The notes: a model not told the origin generated them from the letters alone. A DNA stretch of 34,995 nt from CAZIVE01 sp964542435 (GCA_964542435.1 CAZIVE010000016.1:1-34995); one strand, 5' to 3'. Numbered from the stretch's first letter, positions 1 to 9,459 are shown. Numbers and translations are program-made.

Positions 1-81
1 TAGAAGTTATATTGGTACTTTCACCAGTGCAGGAAGCTTTTTAGAAGTTATATTCGTACTTTCACCCATGCAGGAAGCTTT
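1..81. repeat. Two tandem copies of a 40-bp repeat (period 41)
   Basis: Positions 1-40 and 42-81 are the same sequence with three mismatches; each copy starts TAGAAGTTATATT and ends TGCAGGAAGCTTT. The first copy begins at the window edge, so the array may continue upstream. The unit is non-coding. The end of the second copy supplies a TTTA (79-82) that could act as the -33 element of a promoter with a -7 box at 104-111. Confidence 0.8.
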
Positions 82-111
82 ATACATTATATATTCGTTT
101 CTGTATTTTTG
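79..111 (+). promoter_or_regulatory. Possible upstream promoter of uvrA operon
   Basis: TATTTTTG at 104-111 fits the Bacteroidetes -7 consensus TAnnTTTG. A TTTA at 79-82 lies 21 bases upstream, one mismatch from the -33 TTTG. It would give a leader of about 175 nt before uvrA. It is a weaker candidate than the proximal box at 258-265. Confidence 0.35.
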
Positions 112-235
112 CAATGAATTTTCTACGGCCTGAAAAAGCGTAGGAATAAAAGGATGGGAGAAAATCGAAGCGTCGAATCGCTGCCGGATTTGGACTAGAA
201 GGAAGAGAATCCGAATTATTTGTTCCCCTACAAGT

Positions 236-265
236 TTTAGCGGACGGCATAATTTCTTAATTTTG
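236..265 (+). promoter_or_regulatory. Probable proximal promoter of the uvrA operon
   Basis: TAATTTTG at 258-265 is an exact TAnnTTTG -7 box. The T-rich TTTA at 236-239 is the best available -33 element (spacer 18). The predicted transcript would start near 272, leaving a leader of about 22 nt before the uvrA ATG at 295. Confidence 0.5.
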
Positions 266-294
266 CCTCCTCAATTAACAGGTAAACGAAAAGC

Positions 295-3147
295 ATGACC
301 GATAATACTAAGATAATGGAAGAGGGTTGCATCAATGTGATGGGCGCTCGGGTTCATAATCTTAAAAACATAGATGTACAGATTCCCCGTGGAAAACTGA
401 CAGTCATTACGGGAATGAGCGGGAGCGGCAAATCCTCTTTGGCTTTTGATACGATTTTTGCAGAAGGTCAGCGACGCTATGTGGACACCTTTTCTGCTTA
501 TGCCCGCAACTTCTTGGGCAACATGGAACGTCCGGATATCGACAAGATCGACGGATTGAGTCCGGTGATCTCCATCGAACAAAAGACTACCAACAAGAAT
601 CCTCGTTCTACGGTCGGTACAATTACGGAAGTGTATGATTTCCTTCGTCTTCTTTATGCTCGTGCCGGTGAAGCTTATTCGTATCTCAGCGGCGAGAAGA
701 TGGTGAAATATACGGAAGAGCAGATTCTGCATCTCATTCTCGAAAAATATAAAGGAAAAAGGACCTATCTGTTGGCTCCGCTTGTCCGGAACCGTAAAGG
801 CCATTACAAGGAACTCTTTGAGCAGATGCGTAAGAAGGGCTATCTGAATGTCCGTGTCGATGGACAGATGCGGGAGATTACCATCGGCATGAAGCTTGAC
901 CGTTATAAGATGCATAGCGTAGAGGTGGTGATCGATAAGATGGTCGTATCGGAATCTGACGAACGCAGACTGAAAGAGAGTCTGAGAGTTGCCATGCGTC
1001 AAGGAAATGGATTGATTATGCTGCTCGATGCCGACACCAACGAGATGCGCCATTACAGCCGTCAGTTTATGGATCCGACCACAGGACTTTCATACAGCGA
1101 GCCTGCTCCGAACAATTTTTCCTTCAATTCCCCTTTGGGTGCTTGTCCGCGCTGCAAAGGACTTGGTGTTGTAAATCTTCTGGACATCAATAAGATTGTA
1201 CCGGATCCTGCACTGAGTATTTATGACGGTGGCATCGTGGCATTGGGCAAATACAAGAACACGTTGCTCTTTTGGCAGATCAGTGCGATCTGCGAGAAGT
1301 ACGGAGTCACGATCAAAACACCGATCAAGGATATTCCCGAGGAGGCGATCAACGATATCATCAATGGTACAGACGAACGCTTGCAGATCAAGAACGATGT
1401 CTTGGGAACGTCCAACTATTTCCTGAGTTTCGACGGCGTGGCAAAATATATCATGATGCAGCAGGACAGCGATGCTTCTGCTACTGCTCAGAAATGGGCC
1501 GGACAGTTTATCCGCACGGCGGAATGTCCGGAATGTCATGGAAAGAGGCTGAATCAAGAGGCGTTGAGCTATTATATAGATGGTAAGAGCATTGCCGACC
1601 TTTCCAACATGGACGTCTCGGATCTCTATCAATGGACAGAGCATCTGGATGAACGCATGAGCGACAAACAACGGCAGATTTCCACGGAATTATTGAAAGA
1701 GATCCGATCGAGATTGAAGTTTATGCTCGATGTCGGTTTGGAATATCTGGCTTTGGGACGTGCCGCATCTTCTCTTTCGGGAGGTGAAACGCAGCGCATC
1801 CGTTTGGCAACGCAAATCGGCAGCCAGCTGGTCAATGTGCTGTATATCCTCGATGAACCGAGTATTGGATTGCATCAGCGCGATAATCTCCGACTGATTA
1901 ATTCCTTGAAGGAGCTTCGCGACAATGGTAATTCTGTTATCGTCGTGGAGCATGACAAGGACATGATGCTTAATGCAGATTATGTTGTCGATTTGGGTCC
2001 GAGAGCCGGACGCTTGGGCGGTGAAGTAGTTTTTGCCGGAACGCCCAAGGAGATGCTCAAGGCCAGTACACTCACCAGCGATTACCTGAATGGGCGAAGA
2101 GAAATCACCGTTCCTGCCGAGAGGCGTAAGGGTAACGGTAAATACATTACATTGAGAGGAGCCATCGGAAACAATCTGAAGCATGTGGATGTGAAGTTCC
2201 CTTTGGGGAGGTTTATCTGCATCACAGGTGTTTCGGGTAGTGGAAAATCCACCTTGGTCAATAAGACGTTACAGCCTATTCTCAGTCAGCATTTCTACCG
2301 CTCGTTGGAAGATCCGTTGCCATACGGAGCTATCGAAGGCATTGGCAATGTCGATAAGATAGTCAATGTGGATCAGTCGCCGATCGGTCGTTCTCCAAGA
2401 AGCAATCCTGCCACTTATACGGGTGTCTTCAGTGACATCCGAAATCTCTTTGTAGAACTTCCAGAATCGAAAGTTCGTGGATATAAACCGGGAAGATTTT
2501 CTTTTAATGTCAAAGGCGGCCGTTGCGAGACCTGCAAAGGAAACGGCTACAAGACGATCGAGATGAATTTTCTTCCGGATGTGCTTGTGCCGTGCGAAGA
2601 TTGTCATGGCAAACGGTATAACAGAGAGACGTTGGAGGTACGTTTTCGAGGCAAATCGATTGCTGACATTCTGGATATGACCATCAATATGGCGGTAGAA
2701 TTCTTTGAAAACATTCCTTCGATCCTTCAGAAAGTCAAAGTGCTGCAGGATGTTGGTCTTGGATACATCCGTTTGGGACAGCCTTCAACGACGTTGTCAG
2801 GTGGAGAAAGCCAGCGCGTGAAGCTGGCTACGGAACTGGCAAAGAAAGATACAGGTAACACCTTATATGTATTGGATGAGCCGACCACAGGACTTCATTT
2901 CGAAGATATCCGCGTGTTGTTGGGCGTCCTTAACAAACTGGTGGATAAAGGAAATACGGTGATTGTCATCGAACACAATATGGATGTGATCAAATGTGCG
3001 GATTACATCATCGATATGGGACCGGAAGGCGGACGTAACGGTGGAAAGGTGCTTTTTACGGGATCGCCCGAAGAATTGGCTGTTTCAAAGGTAAAGAGTT
3101 ATACCGCACCGTTTCTTGCACAGGAACTTCAGATGAAGCACAAATGA
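295..3147 (+). CDS. uvrA: Excinuclease ABC subunit A (UvrA)
   Basis: UvrA is the damage-sensing ATPase of nucleotide excision repair; with UvrB it scans DNA and loads UvrB at lesions. The 950-residue protein has the family's duplicated ABC layout. Walker A motifs (GMSGSGKSS, GVSGSGKST) lie near residues 40 and 645, ABC signatures (LSGGETQR, LSGGESQR) near 494 and 834, and Walker B motifs ending LDEP near 518 and 860. Zinc-finger CxxC pairs are at about 284/411 and 744/767. The length is normal and the frame is intact. The ATG at 295 follows a -7 box by 30 bases. It is the first gene of a five-gene cluster and overlaps the next gene by 4 nt (ATGA), so the genes are very likely co-transcribed. 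Bacteroidales often carry more than one UvrA paralogue; whether this is the housekeeping copy cannot be told from this window. Confidence 0.97.
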   Translation: MTDNTKIMEEGCINVMGARVHNLKNIDVQIPRGKLTVITGMSGSGKSSLAFDTIFAEGQRRYVDTFSAYARNFLGNMERPDIDKIDGLSPVISIEQKTTNKNPRSTVGTITEVYDFLRLLYARAGEAYSYLSGEKMVKYTEEQILHLILEKYKGKRTYLLAPLVRNRKGHYKELFEQMRKKGYLNVRVDGQMREITIGMKLDRYKMHSVEVVIDKMVVSESDERRLKESLRVAMRQGNGLIMLLDADTNEMRHYSRQFMDPTTGLSYSEPAPNNFSFNSPLGACPRCKGLGVVNLLDINKIVPDPALSIYDGGIVALGKYKNTLLFWQISAICEKYGVTIKTPIKDIPEEAINDIINGTDERLQIKNDVLGTSNYFLSFDGVAKYIMMQQDSDASATAQKWAGQFIRTAECPECHGKRLNQEALSYYIDGKSIADLSNMDVSDLYQWTEHLDERMSDKQRQISTELLKEIRSRLKFMLDVGLEYLALGRAASSLSGGETQRIRLATQIGSQLVNVLYILDEPSIGLHQRDNLRLINSLKELRDNGNSVIVVEHDKDMMLNADYVVDLGPRAGRLGGEVVFAGTPKEMLKASTLTSDYLNGRREITVPAERRKGNGKYITLRGAIGNNLKHVDVKFPLGRFICITGVSGSGKSTLVNKTLQPILSQHFYRSLEDPLPYGAIEGIGNVDKIVNVDQSPIGRSPRSNPATYTGVFSDIRNLFVELPESKVRGYKPGRFSFNVKGGRCETCKGNGYKTIEMNFLPDVLVPCEDCHGKRYNRETLEVRFRGKSIADILDMTINMAVEFFENIPSILQKVKVLQDVGLGYIRLGQPSTTLSGGESQRVKLATELAKKDTGNTLYVLDEPTTGLHFEDIRVLLGVLNKLVDKGNTVIVIEHNMDVIKCADYIIDMGPEGGRNGGKVLFTGSPEELAVSKVKSYTAPFLAQELQMKHK

Positions 3148-3755
3148 TGGCAGAGACTGACGATACATACAGGACGATCAAGGCGGTTTCAAGAGGTGAT
3201 TACTCAGAGAAACGTAGCCGTTTCATCGCTTTTGCCTTTCCCGTCAAGACTGTCGAAGAGGTAAAAGGTATTCTCGAGGAATATCGCCGCAAGTATTATG
3301 ATGCTCGTCACGTCTGCTGGGCTTACATGCTCGGACCGGAAAGGGAGATCTATCGTCAGAACGACGACAGCGAACCTTCCGGCACAGCCGGCAAACCGAT
3401 TCTCGGGCAGATCAATTCGAACGAGCTAACTGATATCTTGATCCTAGTGATTCGTTATTTCGGTGGCATCCTGTTAGGCACGAGCGGACTGATCGTGGCT
3501 TATCGTACGGCGGCTGCCGAAGCCATTGCTGCGGCTACAATAGAGGAACGAACGGTTGATGAAACCGTGAGGATCGCTTTCGAATATCCGTTTCTCGATC
3601 GGATCATGCGAATCATCAAGGAAGAGGAACCTGAAGTGCTTTCGAGACAGTTCGACATGAGTTGCCGCATGACGCTTTCCATCCGGCGTTCTCGAATGGA
3701 AAATCTGAAGGAGCGGCTGCTGAAGGTGGAGACTGCGAAAATCGTTGAGATATAA
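3144..3755 (+). CDS. yigZ: YigZ/IMPACT family protein
   Basis: A 203-residue member of the UPF0029/IMPACT family (E. coli YigZ, Bacillus YvyE). The family signature is visible: NDDSEPSGTAGKPIL near residues 75-90, followed by RYFGGILLGTSGLIVAYR. The C-terminal part corresponds to the small ferredoxin-like DUF1949-type domain. The family's biochemical role in bacteria is poorly defined; eukaryotic IMPACT proteins affect translation control, but that should not be carried over. Its start overlaps the uvrA stop (ATGATG; either of two adjacent ATGs at 3144 or 3147 could be used), so its translation is probably coupled to uvrA. Confidence 0.9.
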   Translation: MMAETDDTYRTIKAVSRGDYSEKRSRFIAFAFPVKTVEEVKGILEEYRRKYYDARHVCWAYMLGPEREIYRQNDDSEPSGTAGKPILGQINSNELTDILILVIRYFGGILLGTSGLIVAYRTAAAEAIAAATIEERTVDETVRIAFEYPFLDRIMRIIKEEEPEVLSRQFDMSCRMTLSIRRSRMENLKERLLKVETAKIVEI

Positions 3756-3792
3756 ATAGAAAGGTAGAACCTTGATTTAATAAAGATATAAT

Positions 3793-4419
3793 ATGGAAGT
3801 AGATGCTTTTTTACAGAATGCGTGCAAGCCTGAAGACAATCTTTTAGGCCATAAGATGCTGGACGGCATGAACAGTGGAAGCCATTTGGAATTGTCCAAA
3901 TGGAGTTTCGAGTGTTTTAAGCTTCATGATGAAAAGGAACTTTTGGACATTGGCTGTGGCGGCGGAATGAACGTCAAAAAGATGCTCGAATTGCTTCCTG
4001 AAGCTACCGTTTACGGCATCGACTATTCTTCGGCAAGCGTTAAACGAAGTCTCGAAGTCAATCATGACGAAGTGGAGTCGGGCAGAGCCATTATCAAAGA
4101 GGCTGACGTCCGCGCTTTGCCTTTCGACGACGAAATGTTCGACGCTATCACAGCATTTGAGACGATATATTTCTGGGATCCGGTTGAAAAGGGTTTGCAA
4201 GAGACCTATCGCGTACTTAAAAATGGTGGTAGATTCATGGTATCATGTGATGCAAATGATCCGAAGAAAGCGGAACAGTGGACCAAAAAGATCCAGGGAA
4301 TGACAGCCTATTATCCAGAAGAGGTGAAAGCATTGTTGGTAAAGACGGGATTCATCGATGTTGAAGTCTTTATCAGCGGCGACAGAATGTGCATCATCGG
4401 AACAAAATCTAATAATTAA
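3793..4419 (+). CDS. Class I SAM-dependent methyltransferase
   Basis: A 208-residue protein with a Rossmann-fold methyltransferase core (Methyltransf_11 type). The SAM-binding motif I is LLDIGCGGGMN near residue 50, an acidic strand-2 end follows in YGIDYS, and the later motifs AFETIYFW and GGRFMVSCD fit motifs II-III. The substrate cannot be read from the sequence. The gene sits 37 bp after the YigZ gene and 4 bp before murB, so it belongs to the same operon. The C-terminus is short, with no extra domain. A small-molecule methyltransferase is the usual guess for this size class, but that is inference. Confidence 0.88.
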   Translation: MEVDAFLQNACKPEDNLLGHKMLDGMNSGSHLELSKWSFECFKLHDEKELLDIGCGGGMNVKKMLELLPEATVYGIDYSSASVKRSLEVNHDEVESGRAIIKEADVRALPFDDEMFDAITAFETIYFWDPVEKGLQETYRVLKNGGRFMVSCDANDPKKAEQWTKKIQGMTAYYPEEVKALLVKTGFIDVEVFISGDRMCIIGTKSNN

Positions 4420-4423
4420 TCAC

Positions 4424-5434
4424 ATGAGAATCGAGCAGAATTTCTCACTGGAAGCGTACAACACGTTTCACCTGAAGGTCAAAACCCGTTGGTTTATGGA
4501 ATACGATAGTGAAGCGGACTTGGAAAAGATCCTCCATGACGAGTATTATCAGGAATGCTTTTCTCTGCATATCGGAAGTGGCAGTAATCTGCTTTTCCTG
4601 AACGACATCAACGGCATCATCCTCCATTCGCAGATCAAAGGCATTGAAAAGGTGAAGGAAGACGATGAATACGTCTATTTACGTGTTGGTGCAGCAGAAA
4701 AATGGGACGAATTGGTCGATTTCACCGTGAAAAAAGGTTGGAGCGGAGCAGAGTGTCTCTCTTTGATTCCAGGTGAAGTAGGTGCAGCTGCCGTTCAGAA
4801 TATCGGAGCGTATGGTGCCGAGATCAAAGACCTCGTTGAGAATGTGGAGGCTTGGAGCAAATTCTCTTTTCAGAAGAAAATCTTCTCCAATCAAGATTGC
4901 CATTATGCGTATCGTTACAGCTATTTCAAGGATGAACAAAGCGAGCCTTACATTGTCACTTACGTAACGCTCCGTTTCGTCAAACATCCGGTTTTCAATA
5001 TTCGTCATGGAGCTTTGCATGACGCTTTAGACGGAAAAGAATTGACGCCGTCGGTCGTTCGTGATGCCGTGATTGCCATCCGTCAGTCCAAGTTGCCTGA
5101 TCCTGACGTTTTGGGAAATGCCGGCAGTTTTTTCATGAATCCGATGATTCCCGCCGATCACTATGCCTCGTTGTTGAGGCAGTATCCTGATATTCCCTGT
5201 TATCCATCCGAACCTGGAAAGGTGAAAGTCCCGGCTGGTTGGCTGATCGATCATTGCGGTTTGAAGGGAAAGAATTACGGCAACGTCGGCATTTACGAAA
5301 AGCAGGCGCTTGTGCTAGTGAATCTGGGAGGTGCAACGGGCGATGAAATCGCATTATTTGCAGAAAGTGTCCGTAATCTGGTTCAGGATCGGTTTGGAAT
5401 TGATTTGCGACCGGAAGTCAAATACGTTGGATGA
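4424..5434 (+). CDS. murB: UDP-N-acetylenolpyruvoylglucosamine reductase (MurB)
   Basis: MurB is the FAD- and NADPH-dependent enzyme that reduces UDP-GlcNAc-enolpyruvate to UDP-MurNAc, the second committed cytosolic step of peptidoglycan synthesis. The protein resembles the longer type I (E. coli-like) MurB. Visible motifs are the FAD-binding GSGSNLLF, the flavin loop PGEVGAAAVQNIGAYGAE, GNAGSFFMNP with the catalytic serine region, and PAGWLIDHCGLKG. I choose the ATG at 4424 (MRIEQNFSLEAYNTF, 336 residues). A start at 4358 would overlap the preceding gene by 62 bp and add 22 residues with no family similarity. The last 4 nt overlap the next start (ATGA). Confidence 0.96.
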   Translation: MRIEQNFSLEAYNTFHLKVKTRWFMEYDSEADLEKILHDEYYQECFSLHIGSGSNLLFLNDINGIILHSQIKGIEKVKEDDEYVYLRVGAAEKWDELVDFTVKKGWSGAECLSLIPGEVGAAAVQNIGAYGAEIKDLVENVEAWSKFSFQKKIFSNQDCHYAYRYSYFKDEQSEPYIVTYVTLRFVKHPVFNIRHGALHDALDGKELTPSVVRDAVIAIRQSKLPDPDVLGNAGSFFMNPMIPADHYASLLRQYPDIPCYPSEPGKVKVPAGWLIDHCGLKGKNYGNVGIYEKQALVLVNLGGATGDEIALFAESVRNLVQDRFGIDLRPEVKYVG

Positions 5435-6189
5435 TGAAAATTACTTTTTTAGGAACGGGAACATCGGCCGGCAATCCGGTGATCGGCTGCAAGTGCGAAG
5501 TTTGCCAAAGCAAAAATCCTCGAGACTGGCGTTTGCGTACCTCTGTTTTGGTTGAGACGAACGGTAAAAGGATCCTGCTCGACTGTGGTCCAGATTTTCG
5601 TTGGCAGATGCTTCGTGAAAAGGTAGACCATCTGGATGCCGTGTTATTGAGCCACGAGCATTATGATCATGTCGGTGGATTGGATGATTTACGTCCGCTT
5701 AGCCGTGAGAACGGGATCGATATTTATGGCGAGGAGAATGTGATTTGTGCGATAGAAACGCGCATTCCTTATGCTTTTCGCGAACACAAATATCCGGGAG
5801 TCCCGAATCTGATCATGCATTCCATTGAGAACAAACCTTTCAAAGCTGCCGGAATGGATATCATTCCCGTTCGCGTGATTCATGGCAAAATGCCTATTCT
5901 CGGTTATCGCATCGGTTCCATGGCTTATCTGACCGATTTGACCGTTATTCCCGAAGAGGAATATGAAAAACTGCAGGGATTAGACCTGCTCATCATCAAT
6001 GCACTCAGGTATTCGGTTCATCCGACGCATGAATCCGTTGGAGAAGCACTAGAAAAGATCGCACGCATCCGACCGAAGGAAAGTTATCTTATTCACATGT
6101 GTCATCAGGTTGGTTTGCATGCCGAAATCGAACATTCTCTTCCTCCTCATGTCCATTTCTCTTACGATCGACTTTGTGTCGAGTGCTAA
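5431..6189 (+). CDS. MBL-fold metallo-hydrolase (PhnP-like)
   Basis: A 252-residue metallo-beta-lactamase-fold hydrolase. The metal-binding motif HxHxDH is visible as SHEHYDHVGG near residues 73-80, preceded by LLDCGPDFRWQ. A C-terminal LIHMCHQVGLH supplies a later histidine ligand. The start FLGTGTSAGNPVIGCKCEVC is typical of the PhnP/RNase Z-like branch, in which some members are cyclic phosphodiesterases. The substrate here is unknown. It overlaps murB by 4 nt and is the last gene of the cluster. It ends 78 bp from a convergent gene. Confidence 0.9.
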   Translation: MMKITFLGTGTSAGNPVIGCKCEVCQSKNPRDWRLRTSVLVETNGKRILLDCGPDFRWQMLREKVDHLDAVLLSHEHYDHVGGLDDLRPLSRENGIDIYGEENVICAIETRIPYAFREHKYPGVPNLIMHSIENKPFKAAGMDIIPVRVIHGKMPILGYRIGSMAYLTDLTVIPEEEYEKLQGLDLLIINALRYSVHPTHESVGEALEKIARIRPKESYLIHMCHQVGLHAEIEHSLPPHVHFSYDRLCVEC

Positions 6190-6211
6190 TAATACTTCTG
6201 TAAAACCCAAA

Positions 6212-6240
6212 TCGTGTGTCGTTAACACGAGGTAATTTCT
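6212..6240. terminator. Weak hairpin between convergent genes
   Basis: TCGTGT at 6212-6217 pairs with ACACGA at 6225-6230 (6-bp stem, 7-nt loop). It lies in the 78-bp gap between the convergent hydrolase and YgiQ genes. No long T-run follows, so its role as a terminator rests mainly on position. Confidence 0.3.
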
Positions 6241-6267
6241 TATTGAGTAAATGGCAATATTCGTTCT

Positions 6268-8094
6268 CTAGTCTTTGCCTCTACCGAAGATTTTTGGAAT
6301 CAGATCCCTTCGACCGATCTGTTGCAAGGCTCTGGTTATCTGTTGACGGTATTGAGGTTCATACCAGAAGAAGAATTGCCGCTGTGCCAGTTTCTGACTT
6401 TGTGTGCGTGCAGTGAAAACTTTCTCCAATGTATAAGGATGATAGCCGGTATAATACATTTCCGTGGCGAGCGTCATGGGTGTTGGCGTGAAGTCCTGAA
6501 TTTGTTCGAGATGGAAATGCAGCCGCTTTGTGATTACGGCCAGGAGTGCCATGTCTTCTTCCGTACAGCCCGGATGGCTGGAAATGAAATAGGGAATGAG
6601 CTGCTGATTCAGCATGTATTTTTCATTGACGCGGTCAAACAGCTTTTTGAAGGTTTCAAACAGTGTAAACGAAGGCTTACGCATCATTTTGAGTACTTCA
6701 TCCTCGGTATGCTCGGGAGCCACTTTCAGACGTCCTGAAACGTGATGTGCAATCAGTTCTTCGGCATAGTCTGATGCAGCTTTGCACAGATTTTCATCCT
6801 TGTAATGATTAAGCAGCAGATCGTAACGGATGCCGCTTCCAATGAAGGATTTCTTGATTCCTGGAATTTTATCCACCGTCTTATACAAATCCAGCAACGG
6901 CGTATGATCGGCATTCAGATTCGGGCAGACGACGGGAGAGATGCAGGAAGGTTTCTTACATTGATGACAGATGCTTTCGTCTTTGCCTTTCATTTGATAC
7001 ATATTGGCGGACGGTCCACCCAAATCACTCAGATAACCTTTGAAGTCCGGCATCTCTGTAATTGCCGTGACCTCTTTGACAATTGATTCTTTACTGCGTG
7101 AAGCAATAAACTTGCCTTGATGCGCTGAAATCGTGCAAAAGGCGCATCCACCGAAACATCCGCGATGCACGTTCACCGAAAACTTGATCATCTCATAGGC
7201 AGGAATGACCTTGTCTTTGTATTTCGGGTGAGGAAGTCGCGTATAAGGCAGGTCGAACGAAGCGTCGATCTCTTCCTGCGTCATGGGCGGGAAGGGCGGA
7301 TTGACCACGATGGTCTTGCCTTCGGCCTTTTGGACGAGGCGTTGCGCTTCGTATTTGTTCGATTCCTCTTCTATATGTCTGAAGTTCTTGGCTTGTTTAA
7401 GCTTGTCTTTGAGACATTCTTCGTGAGAATAGAGTTCGATGTCATCATTCTTGATCGTTTCATGATCTGAAAGGTAAACAGTCTGTTTGATATCATGAAT
7501 CTCATGAAACGGAATCCCCTCTTTCATTTTACGGACCAATTCGATGATGGGTTTTTCTCCCATTCCATAAATCAGAAGATCCGCCGGACTGCTGATGAGA
7601 ATGCCTGGAAGCAGCTTGTCCTGCCAATAATCATAGTGTGTGAGACGACGCATCGAAGCCTCGATTCCACCGAGAACGACCGGAACGTCGGGAAAGAGAT
7701 GTTTCAGAATCTTTGTATAGACGATGCTTGGATAATCTGGACGCATTCCCGGACGGCGATCAGGCGTGTAAGCGTCGTCACTGCGCAGACGTTTGTTGGC
7801 TGTATAGCGGTTGATCATCGAATCCATCGCACCGGCACTGACTCCAAAGAAAAGTTTGGGACGACCCAGCTTTGTGAAGTCTCGGAAATCTCCATGCCAA
7901 TCAGGTTGTGGTACAATGGCCACGCGCAGTCCTTCGGCCTCCAAAGTGCGTCCGATTACTGCTGCTCCGAACGACGGATGATCCACATACGCATCGCCGC
8001 TGAACAGGATCACATCGACCCAATCCCAGCCACGGATTTCCATTTCTTTCTTGGTCGTCGGTAGCCAGTTGTCTAATTTATATGATTTCATCAT
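6268..8094 (-). CDS. ygiQ: YgiQ family radical SAM protein
   Basis: A 608-residue radical SAM protein of the YgiQ family (function not established). The [4Fe-4S]-binding CxxxCxxC motif is CFGGCAFC, with cysteines near residues 313, 317 and 320. A second conserved cysteine cluster, CHQCKKPSCISPVVC, follows near residues 380-400, as in E. coli YgiQ. The N-terminus (WLPTTKKEM, DVILFSGDAYVDHPSFG) is the usual cobalamin-binding-like opening of the family. It starts 9 bp after the stop of the plug-like gene on the same strand, so the two are probably one transcript. Two adjacent ATGs (8094 and 8091) are possible starts. Confidence 0.93.
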   Translation of the reverse strand: MMKSYKLDNWLPTTKKEMEIRGWDWVDVILFSGDAYVDHPSFGAAVIGRTLEAEGLRVAIVPQPDWHGDFRDFTKLGRPKLFFGVSAGAMDSMINRYTANKRLRSDDAYTPDRRPGMRPDYPSIVYTKILKHLFPDVPVVLGGIEASMRRLTHYDYWQDKLLPGILISSPADLLIYGMGEKPIIELVRKMKEGIPFHEIHDIKQTVYLSDHETIKNDDIELYSHEECLKDKLKQAKNFRHIEEESNKYEAQRLVQKAEGKTIVVNPPFPPMTQEEIDASFDLPYTRLPHPKYKDKVIPAYEMIKFSVNVHRGCFGGCAFCTISAHQGKFIASRSKESIVKEVTAITEMPDFKGYLSDLGGPSANMYQMKGKDESICHQCKKPSCISPVVCPNLNADHTPLLDLYKTVDKIPGIKKSFIGSGIRYDLLLNHYKDENLCKAASDYAEELIAHHVSGRLKVAPEHTEDEVLKMMRKPSFTLFETFKKLFDRVNEKYMLNQQLIPYFISSHPGCTEEDMALLAVITKRLHFHLEQIQDFTPTPMTLATEMYYTGYHPYTLEKVFTARTQSQKLAQRQFFFWYEPQYRQQITRALQQIGRRDLIPKIFGRGKD

Positions 8095-8103
8095 TGTTTG
8101 TTG

Positions 8104-9375
8104 TTAAAAGACCTTCATCGTGTTACGTACGACAGAAGTTCCAATAAGACGGTCATAACGCGAGCCGATCGGCCGATGATAGACATAAATGCTGTATTCA
8201 TTTTCCGTCTGATAAAAATCACCCTCGAAAGTGGCTGTTTCACCGGTTGAACCACCATTCGGGACGAAAAGATATTGATAGTTATAATTACCCTGCTTCA
8301 AGAAGATAGACTTCTCGTATTGCTTGGTGATTTCATTGTAATCCATCTCGTTTTCTTCCGTAAGCTGGTTGTTAACAAGATTCCCATTCAGAAAAACAGA
8401 ACCGTTCAGTTTGCTGGGAGCATCGAGGGCAAAGTGTACCACATAGTAATCGGCTTCTGTTCCGGCATTGTTGCAGCTGCTGCACGCCGGGAAATAACGT
8501 CCGTCCTGATCCTGATCGTATTGATAAGTCTGTTTGCTTCTGTTGATATCCTTATAAAGTTCAACATGATAGTAAGGATTGTGAAACGAGATATGATCTA
8601 CATTCATCCCGTTGTATTTATGGCTCAAAAACTCAAATCTCCGGTATTCATCGCCAGCGTTGAAGATGAGACTGCGATTGTTGGCATAAACCAACTGATC
8701 AGGAAGAATGCTCGATGGCTGTACGTTGGATACGACATTGTCTCTTCTGCGGTTTTGCAAGACGCGGATTTTCAATTCTGCCAAAGGTTGGAGAATCTGA
8801 TATCCACGATGGTTGATGCTGAAACTGACCTGCTGGTGTGTCTTGTTCTGATCGATATCCGTGTTGCTGCTGACCGTGGCGCCAATCGTGACTTGCGGCT
8901 CCATAACCGAGAAACAGGCGGTAAACACCACCTTGCTCGGATCATCCTCGTTATAAACCTTCACAACATAATTGCCCGAAACTTTGAATTTGACGTCATC
9001 ATTCGGTAACAAGAGCTGATAGTTGACATACTGTACCGTTGTATTGATCGAATTGGAATAGTCGTTGATTGAAAGGCCGTTGAAACCATCCATGTACTCG
9101 ATAGGAGCCAAGGCCGATGGCGTCCAATCGGCATCGCAATGGATGATGGAATAGTCGAAACGAGCCGCTTCCGGCAAGAGATAGTCGAAGTCGATCAGAA
9201 TCTGCTTATTCCCGTTGAGTTCTATGATAGGAGCTTCTTGAGCTGTTCCGTCCACTTCGACTTGAAGCGATTTTAGCAGCTTGTCAAAGACCTGAGTATC
9301 ATAACCGGCTGCATGCAGACAGTTCGGGCAGAGCATCAAAAAAGCTATCAGCGAGGAGAATAATTCCTTTTTCAT
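8104..9375 (-). CDS. Type IX secretion system plug-like protein (DUF5103)
   Basis: A 423-residue exported protein that I match from memory to the DUF5103 family, later named for the type IX secretion plug protein. The plug closes the periplasmic side of the SprA translocon when no cargo shuttle is bound. An N-terminal signal peptide is visible (hydrophobic FSSLIAFLMLCPNCLHAAG). The body is rich in beta-strand-type segments, such as the FDYSIIHCDADWTPS stretch near residues 78-92 and HNPYYHVELYKDINRS later. The related YgiQ gene follows by 9 bp. The start is the ATG at 9375, about 20 bp downstream of a -7 box on this strand. The T9SS link agrees with a sorting-tail protein at 23206-24804. Confidence 0.78.
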   Translation of the reverse strand: MKKELFSSLIAFLMLCPNCLHAAGYDTQVFDKLLKSLQVEVDGTAQEAPIIELNGNKQILIDFDYLLPEAARFDYSIIHCDADWTPSALAPIEYMDGFNGLSINDYSNSINTTVQYVNYQLLLPNDDVKFKVSGNYVVKVYNEDDPSKVVFTACFSVMEPQVTIGATVSSNTDIDQNKTHQQVSFSINHRGYQILQPLAELKIRVLQNRRRDNVVSNVQPSSILPDQLVYANNRSLIFNAGDEYRRFEFLSHKYNGMNVDHISFHNPYYHVELYKDINRSKQTYQYDQDQDGRYFPACSSCNNAGTEADYYVVHFALDAPSKLNGSVFLNGNLVNNQLTEENEMDYNEITKQYEKSIFLKQGNYNYQYLFVPNGGSTGETATFEGDFYQTENEYSIYVYHRPIGSRYDRLIGTSVVRNTMKVF

Positions 9376-9396
9376 CGTTTCTTCTATATTTCACAG

Positions 9397-9430
9397 CAAA
9401 ATTATGGAAATAATTCTCTAATATTTCAAT
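9397..9430 (-). promoter_or_regulatory. Promoter of the plug-ygiQ operon
   Basis: Read on the minus strand, TAATTTTG occupies 9404-9397, an exact TAnnTTTG -7 box. ATTG (9430-9427) lies 22 bases upstream as a near -33 element. It sits 22 bp before the ATG at 9375. Confidence 0.5.
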
Positions 9431-9459
9431 TTACCTGCCATAAAGCATAAAAAAATGTT

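Noticed and set aside
271..1053. 260-codon minus-strand ORF antisense to uvrA
   Set aside because: Its frame is open only because of uvrA codon use; the residues match no family and uvrA is certain. The same applies to the minus ORFs at 1090-1671 and 1690-2184.
8275..9009. 244-codon plus-strand ORF inside the plug-like gene
   Set aside because: Lies fully antisense to a gene with a signal peptide and a promoter; no recognisable domain.
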